Positions 12,465 to 24,195 of a DNA stretch of 64,000 nucleotides are shown here, piece after piece (position 1 is the stretch's first letter; each line of letters opens with the position of its first letter). A model generated the notes under the pieces. That model saw nothing but the letters and a program-made list of their open reading frames with translations, made no database searches and had not been told where the DNA came from. The stretch is from Rhynochetos jubatus. Lineage: Eukaryota; Chordata; Aves; Eurypygiformes; Rhynochetidae. A program made the position numbers and the translations under genes. The stretch spans positions 4,656,001 to 4,720,000 of the forward strand of contig CM050668.1 of NCBI GenBank assembly GCA_027574665.1, in the 5' to 3' direction.

Positions 12465-15041
12465 TTAAATCAGAGTAAGGAGCAGAGTCTCTTAAACACA
12501 GCCCAAGATTCAAGAAGTTTCTTCTTTTTTTAAGTGAAAAGCTTAAATAATTTCCCCGGAAAGCCAGTTTGTAACATAAGCCTTCCCAGGGAATGATCCA
12601 ACATACAGTCTAATCATTTTATGTGACTATTTAATCTACTGTTTAACAAACAAAAAATACTTGCAGTACCATAGCAACTACTGCACAGTTTGGTGCCCTT
12701 GGGACAGAGATCAGCTTCTTTATCCAAAGCAAACCTGCCTACTCTGTACTTTAAGATGTACTTTAAGGCAACCTTGTAGAATCATAGGGAAGACTTTCCA
12801 AATTCAGGCAACAAGTGGACTTTTTTTTTTTTTGGTATGGATGTTGCGTTCACTGGTCCAAATATGCTCCTTGCTTTGGGATAAGTATACACTCATAATT
12901 CTGCAAGTCTTGAAGGACATGAAGGGTTCCAGCATCTTTCCAGAATGCAGGTGCATTGTAGATAGAAATCGGTTTATTTTTGCATAAAACCTGTGTGTAT
13001 CGAGTTTCAGAGGAATGCCCGGCTATTGATTCCATGTTTAATGTGTTAAAGTATGTTGTCAGCAGGGAAAACTCTAATAGGATTCCTTCTCCATGCTGTA
13101 AAAAGATCTTCTTGTAGACAATAGTTTCTTTTGGTGTTGAAACAGAAAGGAACTTCTAATTCTGATTATGGCTGAAAAGCTTTAAGAAACTGCAGAAATA
13201 CTCTTTTTTGATAGAAGGCTAAATACCAATGTTCCTGATTCCCCTCCTGTCTTCTGCATGTTTATTCCAGAGGTCAAGACCTCTGGAGCTGAGAGATTTT
13301 TCTGCCCCAGCCTTTCATGCGCTTTGCTCTGATGCTGTAGGTTTGCACCGTGTGAAGGCAACTGTCCTGAACCACAGCACAACCCAAAAATGCAATTTTA
13401 TCGTGGTCATGTTTCACTCGGCTTTTGTGCCACCTGGTGAACATGCCCTGGATCTATGGCTGTCACGGTGGGTCACATCTGGCCTTTTTTCTGGAGAGTA
13501 TAGCTTTCTCCTTAAGCTAGAAATACTTCTGAGTCTTGCAAAATTTGTCTTGCATCTAGAGCTGGTCAGGATTTTCCCAACAGAACTGTTTTCGGTAAGA
13601 AAATGCTGACGCCACGGGATCTCTTTCTTGTTGTTGTGGGAGACCTGTCAGAACTGTTGACAGGAACCAGACAGGCAATAGAGATGTTGCTGACCAGCCT
13701 CGTGGCCGCCTGATCTCTTGGTGGGCTCTGTGGCTGCCTGGCAATGGGCGGTAGGTGGTGAAACCAGGAGTGAGCTCTGGGCAGCGGGAAAGGTGCTGGT
13801 CAGCTGAATGCTTGATTCATCAGCTGCCCAAGAGCTGTGGGACAGGAAGGCCAGGAGGCTGGAGGGCATCCCTAGGGCTGCATCCGTGTCACTGGGAACT
13901 CTGCAATAACTGTGTTTTCCTTTCTGCTGTTGTACAACCAAACAAATATTGACAACTTGGAATTGTCCTTGAAACCAGAATCCTCCTCTGGTCTTGTTAG
14001 CAAGGTAGGTCCAAGTAAGACGAGTGAGTCACTACTTTTTACTGCATGGGACTGTTCTTGCTGTGTTTCTCCATCTCTGGTTGGGCACTAGAATCCTTTT
14101 ATGGCATTACAGCATGGTTTGCAGGCAGAAAAAAAGGGAAACATTTCGGGATTTGTTAATACTCTCATGAACACAAGTTGCCATAAAAGTTTTTGGGTAG
14201 TGACCGTGCGATCTGCATGGTAAATATATTTTCTCTTTTTTCCCTTACCTTTTCTGTATCTCTTTCTTCCTCCCATTACTCTGCAAACTTCTGTTTCTGC
14301 TGTCTCCTATTCTGAGTTCACAGCATCAAAGCAAGCTGTCAGTAAGCTTGCCTTGGAGATGTGCGTTTCTCAGTTCGCATGTGCAAAGTTTGAGGACCTT
14401 TCTGGTTCAAAAACATAAGTAAAATGTTGAGTTACAACAACCCTAAAACAATATGCTGTACTTCATCTAAAAAGAGTCTGTTCCACATTGCAAGATCTCT
14501 GGGCACCCTGTGTACAATGATAGCCTACTAAGAAATGTAACTTATTAATGAAAGTTTTGGCAGAGAAAATTACATTTTGAAAATAACGTTTCCCAAAGCT
14601 TTTATAATAATTAGGTTTGAAACAAGGCTGTGCAGACACAGTAATGCCTAGGCTGGGTGATCAGATAGAACTCTTTTATAATTTCTTTTTTTAACTTCCC
14701 TCCCTCCAGAAGCACCTTCAAAAGCCCCCCTCACAATTGGGCCTGCCATGGATTTTATACTGGAAAGTCCCAATATGGTATAACAGAGGCAAAAAAAGGG
14801 AAGAAAAAAAAATGTGGGAAGCTTCCTCCAAGCTTCCTTTGTCTTCTCAAATTTTTCTTGTACGTTGTGTGTAAAACTCATAACTGTACTTTTCTTTGCA
14901 ACCCCAATGAACTGAGATCGAGGCCTTTCTCTGGGCAGCTCTGCCCTAGTCTTCTGCCTAATCTCTGCTCTTGTACTGTACGTAGCTTGTTAATACCTGA
15001 ATTACATCAGTGCCCTGCCTTGTCATTGTAATTGTTGTAAT
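12465..15041. other. Unassigned stretch between exon candidate and poly(A) signal
   Basis: No repeat or gene is recognised. If the exon candidate at 12276-12458 were read through its donor, this AT-leaning stretch would be a 3' untranslated region ending at the poly(A) signal at 15049. That is inference only. A T13 run occurs at 12821-12833. Open frames are short. Confidence 0.4.
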
Positions 15042-15048
15042 TTAAGAA

Positions 15049-15075
15049 AATAAATCTCTGATTGCATACTTTTGG
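15049..15075 (+). terminator. Candidate polyadenylation site
   Basis: A canonical AATAAA at 15049-15054 is preceded by TGTA-type elements (TTGTAATTGTTGTAA near 15026) and followed within 20-50 bp by a T- and GT-rich region (around 15068-15105). This is the full arrangement of a vertebrate cleavage and polyadenylation site. No coding exon close upstream is proven; the nearest candidate is at 12276-12458. Confidence 0.3.
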
Positions 15076-15841
15076 ACTGTATTTGTCTTGTGCTTAGAGT
15101 TTTCTTTGTTGGATTAATCACTCTGAGCTGTCAATTGGTGTTTTCCCTTTTGTCCCTTGGGCTGTGATGGGAAAGGTTGCTTTTTGGTGATATGCTGTGG
15201 CATTTCAGTGGACCAGCCTGTTCTGTCTATGGCAGGTCCCCATCCATCTCCTCTCCTGCTATAGCAAAGCCGCCAGGTGAAGCTGGCAAGGCAGCTATTG
15301 AAACTAATCGGGCTCCAGCAAATAAAACCTTAAGACAATAGAGATCTGGGCTAGATCCTTTGGCCTCCATCTTCAGGTTGTGCATTGACTTTCAGTGTGA
15401 CAGAAGGGTGGTGGGATCCAGGTGTGTACCACTTTACCTGCCTCGGTTTGAGATCTCTGGAAATGTTTGCAGACTTGTTTCTCCCTTATGTGTTGATCAG
15501 AGACAACAGTGTTTCCCTTGCTTTGGCTGTTTTGGGGCATGTGGCTGTTAATGTCACTTAGAGATTCTAGATACTCTTAGAAATCTAATAATTGGTACAG
15601 GTAAATTTGCCAGTTTTGCTGCTTGGACAAATCAGCTTACGGTGATTAAAGGCATCGTTCTGGCAGAGGGAAGGAGCTGCTTGTCCAACTCCCAGATTTA
15701 AATATTATCCATGTGGAGGGATTTAACTTGAAATGGCTTTGATAATCTCTTCATTTAACTTGTGTAAATCTCATGTAGACATGCTTATTTTGGATTACAT
15801 TAAGAGTATGGATGGATATCTGTTATTCTCACTGCAGCTTA

Positions 15842-16304
15842 TTCATATAATCATATAGAATGGTTTGGGTTGGAAGAGACCTTAAAGACCACCCAGTCCC
15901 ACCCCCTGCCATGGGCAGGGACACCCTCCACTAGCCCAGGTTGCTCCCAGCCTCATCCAGCCTGGCCTTGGACACTCCCAGGGATGGGGCACCCACAGCT
16001 TCTCTGGGCAACCTGTCCCAGTGCCTCCCCAGCCTCTCAGTGAAGAATTTCTTCCTGATATCCAATCTCCCTGCTTTCAATTTAAACCTGTTACCCCTTG
16101 TCCTGACACTCCCTGCCCTTGTAAAAAGTCCCCCCCAGCTTCCTTGTAGCCCCCCCCAGGTACTGGAAGGCTGCAGTAAGGTCTCCCCAGAGCCTTCTCT
16201 TCTGGCTGAACAAGCCCAACTCTCCCAGCCTGTCCCCATGGCAGAGGGGCTCCAGCCTTCGAAATATCTTTGTGGCCTCTTCTGGATTTGCTCCAACTGG
16301 TCAA
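15842..16304 (-). mobile_element. CR1 LINE fragment, 5'-truncated, minus orientation
   Basis: The reverse complement ends in the CR1 tail (ATTCTATATGATTATATGAAT, plus-strand 15842-15862). Upstream of it come the 'ttccaacccaaaccatt' block and the block containing 'ctggatgaggctgggagcaa', followed by the region encoding the end of ORF2 and the 3' UTR. At about 460 bp it is the longest CR1 copy in the window. It closely resembles the copies at 39521-39648 and 59122-59428, so all three probably belong to related, younger subfamilies. Open frames of about 120 codons on each strand are shadows of this repeat; a few residues on the minus strand may be the ORF2 C-terminus, but no complete domain is present. 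Confidence 0.93.
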
Positions 16305-18191
16305 TATGAGTAATGAGCTACAGGTCATTGGTTTAGCAGGCTAGCCGGCATTTTGTACCCTCTAGTCCTTTGTGTTTGCAACAAGCAAATCTGTTGGATG
16401 AACCAAACGTGAGAGTGCTAACAAATGCTGAGCCTGACTTCAGCTGCTGAAGAAGCAATTTATTGATTTGTAGGCAATTAATCATTTGCCATTTCCCATT
16501 GACTTCCAGTCAATTACTGGCCTAAATTGTAGTGGACACACCAACACAGTCTCCATACCTGCTTTAAATTGTGGTGAGTACTAGTTTTTTTGGAGATAAT
16601 GCCAACAATGACATATCTGGATGCTGTCTTGCTGGAAAGGTGGGTTTGTGCCTGTGGGATTTGGCAGTGACATCTTGAAAAAAGATGCGTTGTGCCATTG
16701 CAACACCGTGAAAACTCTGCCCGGCTGTATTGCAGTTAATGTAGTTATGTGCTTTCCAGGTGAATTAGCTGCAGATATACTGAAGGCCATCTCATTTTTA
16801 AAATGGTTTGCTGGCATAGTGCTTTATCTTCAGCCCCTTGACATTAGGATTTATCCTATACCTTGATATGGAGTAGCATTATCTTAATTGTTCTTGGCAC
16901 AGTCCAAGATAGATGCAGCATTTCAGGCATCGGGCGGGAGGAGTGAGAGCCTCTGGGGAGAACAGGGGTGTTTTTCTGTTGTCTGGCTAGTTGATTTAAT
17001 TGCCTAGTGTTCAGCTGCCTGAGCAGCTGAGTTTTATTGCATGATTTGTGTTTTGAGGTTTGTCAAGAGGCCTAGATCCTTGAATCGGCATGCTTTCTTT
17101 TCTTTTTTCCTCTTCTTCTTAGTTTTCAATAAATAAAACTAAATTATATTGAGAATTTCTGGTGTTGTATCGCTCTCGAAGCTTCTCCAAAGACTTAAGC
17201 CTGCTAACATCCCAGACAGCTAGGTGAAGAACATGAGTCTGTCTACAACTGTCTGTCTCTTCAATGAGTAAGACAGATAAAGTCAGCTTTTTTTATGGTC
17301 TGCCAACGATACTGGTCACAGAGTTGGGAATAGAAACCGAGACCTTTGCTGTAGTCATCAGACCACCCTTCCAACCATATGCTTGTATTTCAGTCCTCAG
17401 CCCCTCCGCAAACACTTGCAATTAGTGATCTGCGCTGTGCTGTTCATGCTATCGGAGACATCTCCATTTAATTTATTATCCTGCAAAAGATCTAAGCTTT
17501 GACATAGTTATACCCTGGCTGTGTTCCTTTGTGAATTATTTACGGTAGTATTTTTGGTCTTCAGTCATCCAGTTTTGGCTAAAACTATTCTTCCTCCAGT
17601 TTCCTGCCATTTATCCTTCATGAACTAAGCCAAACTTTTAGATTGTCCGATTACCACATTTCAGACGTCGTCATTAACCTCTGCCTTGGAAGGAGCAGCT
17701 CTATCAAGCAGTCATTACTGAAGCTGTAGGTTTGCGTAGAGGCAGCAGATGGGAATTTGTTCCCTTTTCTAAAGGGACGGTGTCAGAAGCTATGCATTTA
17801 AAAAAACCAAACCAACTCTGCTTTTAATAATCTAAGGTTATTTTGTAACACAGGGAGGGACTTGTTTTTGAAAACACAATTGTTTAGCTATTGATTTTGT
17901 TTGCTGCCCCTTGAGTTTCTCAGTCGGACAATGAAAAATATTCCTATTTTAGCCAGCTCTTACAGTAAGCACTGCTTTTCACTTCCATCAAGAAAAGTTA
18001 TGTGTGGGAAGGCTGCAAGGGATCATATATTTTCCTTATTTACGTTGTTTCCTTTTTCAATTCTTGTGCTCCAGGACAGTCCTACGATCTTTGCATTGGC
18101 AAGCAAATATTGCTGATTTTGTAAAACCCAGCAGAACATTTCCCCAGGACTTGCAGCTCTTCTGAACTTTAGAACAACAGTAAAAGCTTAC
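16305..18191. other. Unassigned stretch with strong pyrimidine tract and poly(A)-like signal
   Basis: No gene is recognised. At 17091-17122 a nearly pure pyrimidine tract ends in TTCTTAG, a strong acceptor-like sequence. It is followed at once by AATAAATAAA (17128-17137) and a GT-rich stretch. Together these could mark a very short terminal exon, or could be chance in AT-rich DNA. Confidence 0.4.
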
Positions 18192-18576
18192 CTGTGGGAA
18201 ACCTTAGGTTTGAAGACAAACTGTGCTATCTTCCCTCTAATTATAACGGTGACTGAAGAACTGGAGACATAAAAGACTAATGCACTGCCTGTGGTTGCTT
18301 TATAACCAGTGCAGCTGTAGAAAATACCCTGGTTTCTTTCTGAAGGCGAAGAGGAGGAGAATTAACTCTTCTGATACCTGAGAGGTGCTTTGAGTGCAAA
18401 AGATAGTCCTTGCTAATAGGGATTTTTGGAGTATTTTTCACTCTAAATGCAGATATCATTATGTAGGGAGGATATGAGTATGTGGGTGCAATGTTTCAGT
18501 AAGGAAAAAAGAGAATTAGGCTGGGAAAGGCCTGGTTTATGACAGAAGGGCACCAGGGGGGACAGCAAGAGGAGAC

Positions 18577-18580
<4 letters not shown>

Positions 18581-18636
<56 letters not shown>
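18581..18636. repeat. Compound microsatellite (GT)7(AT)21
   Basis: Seven GT units (18581-18594) run directly into 21 AT units (18595-18636) without interruption. Uninterrupted AT runs of this length are usually length-variable between individuals. Confidence 0.97.
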
Positions 18637-18642
<6 letters not shown>

Positions 18643-21600
18643 GTGTCTTCCTTTGCTTTTGCCCAATACCATACAAATTAAACCTATTTTACCTTCCTTG
18701 CACCATTTTACAGGTTGTGTGTGGGTTCACATGTTAACCCTAGTTTCTCCTTGGCCTGGTAGCACTGCAGATAACAGACTGTCATGCATGTCTTCGTTCA
18801 TTTTAGCGGAGAAAGGGAACCTTCTTCCGGTCATTTCTCTTTCTGCTTTCTCCATCGCTAAGGAAGAGGCTCTGTTTGACAAGGTCTTTGTTTCGTAGGA
18901 GTTTGTCTGCTTCTGCTGTTTGCCCTGCACCCAGTGTCAAGGTACATGATTTGTGACGCTGTTTAATCCCACTCACAGCAACCCACTGGGACAACTTGAA
19001 CAGTGCATTGGAGCTCCAGGTGGGGAGGATCTTTGAAAAACTGGTGAATCAATCCTCTCCTGCAAATACCCTGCAAAATAGAGACATGTGAGGACAGATA
19101 GCCCCATGGCATCAGTCCTGGGGGTTTGGCTCCTAGATTTTTATCAGCAGTGCCTGTAATAATAGTGAAGGATGTGTTTTGAGAAAATGTTTGAAAATCT
19201 TTAAATGAGCCTTGTCTAGAGTTTCCCTTTGTAGTATGGCTTTACCTTGAACTGCCCTTTTGGGAATAACTCTTCTCCCCTCCCCATCTCTTTAGCTTCT
19301 TATCTCTTCCGTGCAAAACTGTACAGCTTGGTTACGTTAAAATAACTGGAGATTGTGAAGGAGCCTGAACAGAAAAGATCTCTTTAGTGAAGTGGCTATG
19401 GCTTCTTGATTACTTCCATTCTCTTTTGTCTTCAGGCTGGTTTTTTGCTTTCTTCAGTTGGATGTTTTATGGATATTAGCATCAATTTTCATCTTAGAGA
19501 CTTGAATAGTTTGGTACCAAATAGTGCTAAACTTGCATTCACATAAAAAGAAATTTTGCTCGGCTACTGACCAAGGAAATCTGGCTCGGTTGCCGTATGT
19601 AATATCTGCAGGTTACTTTGCGGTTTGCTTTGTCTTCCTCAGTTTTTTATTGCCTTAGGTGTCATCTGCAAACTTGTTCGTGGTTGAGTTTATACCAATG
19701 ATACACCCAAAAAAGGAAGAGGCTTTTTAAAACTTGTTGTGCAATAATCCAACTAGCCAGGTCTCTGGGGAGAAGTTCAACACTTAATGAGACACTCAAA
19801 ACTTCCAAGGTCAGAGGAATAAACACTGTTGTTTAAATTGTGCCGCCTTTGCTGCTTTAGCAGAAACAGCTCTGTGGACCTCTAGTGGTGTGAGGATCAG
19901 ATTTTAACCACTGGCTTTATGTGGGATATAGCCCTGACAAATCTCGGAAGCTGTTACAGGTTCGTAAGCCTGGTCACTATATAGAACTGCTTTACCGAAG
20001 AATTGCTGGGCTCTGCTTTGGCATTGGAATGTCAAAAGCTGAGCAACGTGTGAAAAGTCAACTGAAAAAATGCTACCCTGCAAAATGGGAGAAATAGTCC
20101 ACCCAGTCAAAATAAAATGCAGACATAAAGGAACAATCTCAGGTCAGATTTCACCCCAAATTTAGGGCCTGTGTTCTCAAAAAAACATCACGCAACATTT
20201 CTCTCAGACTTGGATTTCATAGAACATTTTTTTTTCTCTGAAAAATGTTCTACCAAGAGAAATGTTTTTCCTCAACCAAGACATGTGTGTGTAATACAAA
20301 ACATGGTATCCTTTACAACCCGAGCGCTCCCACATTTTGCTAGTACATTAAGAACCAGTTCAGTGAGACAGGCTGGGAGCTGTCGACTAGAACAAGCCAC
20401 CTTTTAGAGGGAAGCAAAATCTGAAACCACAGTGTTGTAAAAGAAAAAAAAAGTGGAAAAGGGAACGCTTTCTCAAATTCTCCATTTTAATAATGTGAGT
20501 GGATCTGAATTATTGCTTGCAACGTTACTTTCTCGTTGTCGAAATGATGTTATCTCTGTTACGAGACAGTCTGTGAGCCCAGGAGGGTTGTGTGCAGGAT
20601 GGGGGAGGAGTGTGGAGCCTGTGCACCGTGCAGATTGCACCTGGCCTCCTGGTTGCTGCTTTCACACAGACATGATGCTATGAAGACGCTGGGGAAAAGG
20701 GGAGCCAATCCTAGTTTACGGTACACTGTCCCAAGCAGTTCATAAAACAGCGTTGGTTTTTTTAAATTGCAAGTTACTCTTCACAAAAGAGCATTGTGTG
20801 ACCACTTAGTTGTATGTACTCTTTCCTGCATTCGGTTGTCTGCTTTTCTAAACCCAGATTTTATTGCAGCAGCGACTACGGAATACCCAGAGCATCAGAA
20901 ATTAGATACCTGAAAGGGTGATTGTTTTTTCTTTTTGAATATGTGATTAGGCTGTGACAATCCCCACAGCAAACCGGAAGGGGGAAAATTCCGGTCATCC
21001 TGTGCTTACCCAGCTGCAGCAGATAGAGACAGCAGACAGAAAACAGCAGAACACACAGTGGCCACGCCATTCCTAATGTGCAGTCATGGCAAAGGAGAGG
21101 ACTGTGAAACTGGCCCTGGACCATCCTTTCAGTTGGGAATGTGTTCATAGTAGTTATTGTAATTTTTCATAGACCTGATCATGAGTTTTCCAGCAGTTCT
21201 ATAAATGAAGCTGCTGTTGGAAATAAAGGTGCAAGTTGTTCAATGTCAAGTCATGCTTCAGAGGATTTGGAAGCAGCACTTGCGTTCAGCAGCGCTGGTA
21301 TTCAGGTTGCCAGTGTTATTTCTTACAGATACCAGCTGTGCCACTGAAAATCTTATCTAAACAGAAATGGAATATGAGGGCACTGAACTCGGCGTCAGGA
21401 TCTCTTGCAACTTTATCAGTGTTGGGTTTTCTTTCTAAGTTTAAGTTTTCTGATGGATTGGATAGATTATTTTTTAAACCATTTTGACTTGATTGGGGTT
21501 GTTTGCAACAAAGATGGGGAACCGGCCTCCCTGATGTCCGTGGGCATGGCTGTCCTTGCAGCTCTTACCTTTCAGTGTCTCTGGGGCTCAGCTGTTGGGA

Positions 21601-23890
21601 TGAGGGGAAGGAAGCAAAGCGCTGCTGCCCAAGAATCGTTTCAGCACTTTGCTCTAGGTCCCTGCTTGCACAGAGCCCTGGAGCCCAGGTTTCTGTGATG
21701 TTCATATGTTGTTCTGGCCAGGGCTGCTGCTGGCTTTGGCAAAGCCAGCTGTGATGATTGTCTTGCTCTTGAATTTTGCCCTGCGATTAGAAGCGTTCAC
21801 TCTCACCTCTAGAGGCGGTGGCTTGGTTCTTTTCATCCTGAAGTGCCTGAGTTTCCTGTGTAGCCATGACCGCCGCTTTTGGATACGGAGTTTGGATCTT
21901 GGCCCGTTTCTAGCTCACTAATTCAGTGTTTGTGATGCGAGGAGGCCACAGTTAGTAGGCGAGAGGTTGGTGTTGGCATAAAGATGATGAGAGAGATGAT
22001 GAGAGGAATGATAGGATGCAACTCCACATTGTCTAAAATGGAAGATAGGGATCTGGTGTGCGAGATGTGGTCTTTTCCAGCAGGAAAGTGGGCCTTTGTC
22101 TTATGGGACAATGTTGCGGCACAAAGCCATCCTATATGCTTTGAGCGGGGAGCTTAACAAATGAGCTCATTTCTACTGAAACTCTAGCACTCTGAGCATA
22201 TTACTACTATGGATTAATGTAATTTATTTTTGTCACTGACTGATTCATAGGGTGTTCTCTTGCAATTTGTAAAAGCACCTCGTGAATCATTTAAACAGGA
22301 ATTATAAAATTAAATGCTTCTTTCCTCTTCTGACGCTAGCCCTTGGAGCCAAGCTATCGGGGGGAGGTGTGAGGGAAGGGTGTGTGACTGTGCACAGAGT
22401 GTCATGTCAGCAGTTTCTCCTCTGCTTATTTCAGATCAGAGCTTGGGGGACATTAGGATGTCAAGGAACCCTCTCGTTTTGCCTAGTACACTCATGCCGC
22501 AAAGAGGGTTGACTCTCACTTCACAGCTTTGGGTTGCTTGGGGTGGATACAGCACTACACCCATTTTATGTGGCCGTGTCTGTTGTATGTTTATGATCTG
22601 TTGCTACTCCTTGGGTTACAGCGCTCTCCTGTCAAACTGAAGACAGCCTGCAGCCGAATTGCCCAAAGAGGCGCCAGCTTTGTACTGTCAGGTTTGGGTG
22701 TCAGGCTTCAGCAGATAACCTGAAGCACAGCCACCCCTTTTGCAGACAGTGGAAACAGGCTGTGGGCAGCTCAGCCTGCCCAAACCACCCAGCCTACAGA
22801 CATACAGGTGTTGGCTGTTCCTCGTGCGTGTCTGTCTTCAAAACTCCCTCTTGATTGCCATCACACTATTGTGTTAAGATCAGAAAACTGCTCCTCCATG
22901 AGCTGTTCTTCTTTCACCTTTGGAGACAGTATTGCTGGAATTGTTGGCTCTTGTTCTTCTTTCCTCCCCCTCTCTCCTGCCTCCTCTTGTGGTCCAGTGG
23001 CTGATTCTGTCTGTGCCCCAAAGTGCTTGAGCCAGTTGATATTTTTTTCCTTTGCTACTACCCTGAAATTTTGGCATGGTGCTTTGGGGGCTGGGTTAGG
23101 TGATGTGCTAAGTATCCCCAGACAAACACATGGGATCATCCCAACTGCAGAGAGTACTTCTGTCCTTGTTTTGGAAGGTGGATATTTCATTGCATTATCT
23201 GAGACCTATAAGGATGGATACCTTCTAGCAGGTGGGCAAGTAAACATTGCTAACTTGTGAGACAGCCAGAACACTTCTGCGATGTGATGTCAAAAATACT
23301 GTGTCTGAGAGACTTTCATTCACCAGCCAGAAAGTGAGTCGCCTTTACCTCTGGTGTACCCTTTTGCAAAGGGACTGAGGAGGGTGAAAACATCAGCTGT
23401 TGTTTAATTAGAGTATTCCTCAGTTTGCAGGGTTTTCTCTTTTTTGAAATGACTATACTGTAGCTTTAAACCCCCAGAATATTATAAACATATTGCGAGC
23501 ATATGCTCTCCATGCAGAAAACCACAAAACAATAAACCTAATGTTGAAAACCACATTAAAACAAGGAAAAATCACTTTGCTAATGTTTTGTTTCATACAA
23601 TTTTTTTAACACTTGGAATGGAGTTGAGTCCGTTTTCTTGGCTGCTAATCAAAGGGCTGGCATGCTTCATATAGGAAAAATGTAAACTTGGAGGGCCAAA
23701 ACCCTTTTACTTTCAATGCCCCTTTCAGACAGTGGTTTTTATGGGTTAACAAATGTCAGCCAATACTTTTCTGACAGGGACAATCAGTACGTGGGTATCT
23801 GAGAGTAGCTGACTTCCCTTCAGGGGACCTGGAATCATTTAGATCTTGTTAGCTCAGTGATTAGGGTTGTTGAGTTTTCAGTGTGTCACC
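18637..23890. other. Unassigned non-coding stretch
   Basis: No repeat family or gene is recognised. A perfect 11-bp stem with a 9-base loop at 20221-20251 is listed separately. The open frames at 22808-23260 (+, 150 codons) and 22861-23190 (-, 109 codons, glutamate/lysine-rich) overlap on opposite strands. I recognise neither, and neither has convincing splice borders. Confidence 0.5.
20221..20251. repeat. Perfect short hairpin
   Basis: AGAACATTTTT (20221-20231) and its exact reverse complement AAAAATGTTCT (20241-20251) flank a 9-base loop. The stem is AT-rich and too short for a microRNA precursor. It is probably incidental. Confidence 0.7.
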
Positions 23891-24195
23891 ATTTTTGTAA
23901 CCTGTTAAGGAAATAAACAATATTTACAAAGGGAAATAAATGAACGTGAATTCCTCAGTTAATTGCATTCATGTCTTCCTAAATCAAGATGCTTTATTTG
24001 GATTTGCTGGAGGCCTACAGTTCTTGTCAAAGGCTGATTGATTTGGACTTTTCTGTGCCTTCATCTGGATCTGATTCCCTCTTGGAAAGTCGACTAACAA
24101 CAAAAGCATCTGATAAAAGGGCTTTTCACTTGGAGCCCTTTGCAACTGTAATTGCAAATTATCAGCCTGAATTAAGATAGGGAAAATTATTAGTA
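23891..24195. promoter_or_regulatory. Possible conserved non-coding element
   Basis: This smooth, low-CpG stretch contains TTAATTGCATTC and TGTAATTGCAAATTA blocks (about 23958 and 24148), which resemble homeodomain and POU-type sites, and it carries no repeat signature. A short open frame (23989-24180) lies inside it but has no splice signals. The call rests on texture and motifs only. Confidence 0.15.

Noticed and set aside
15931-16309. Open frames of about 120 codons on both strands
   Set aside because: Both are shadows of the CR1 fragment at 15842-16304.
22861-23190. 109-codon minus-strand frame with a Glu/Lys-rich segment
   Set aside because: It looks somewhat protein-like, but an open frame of 150 codons runs on the other strand, splice borders are poor and I recognise no family.
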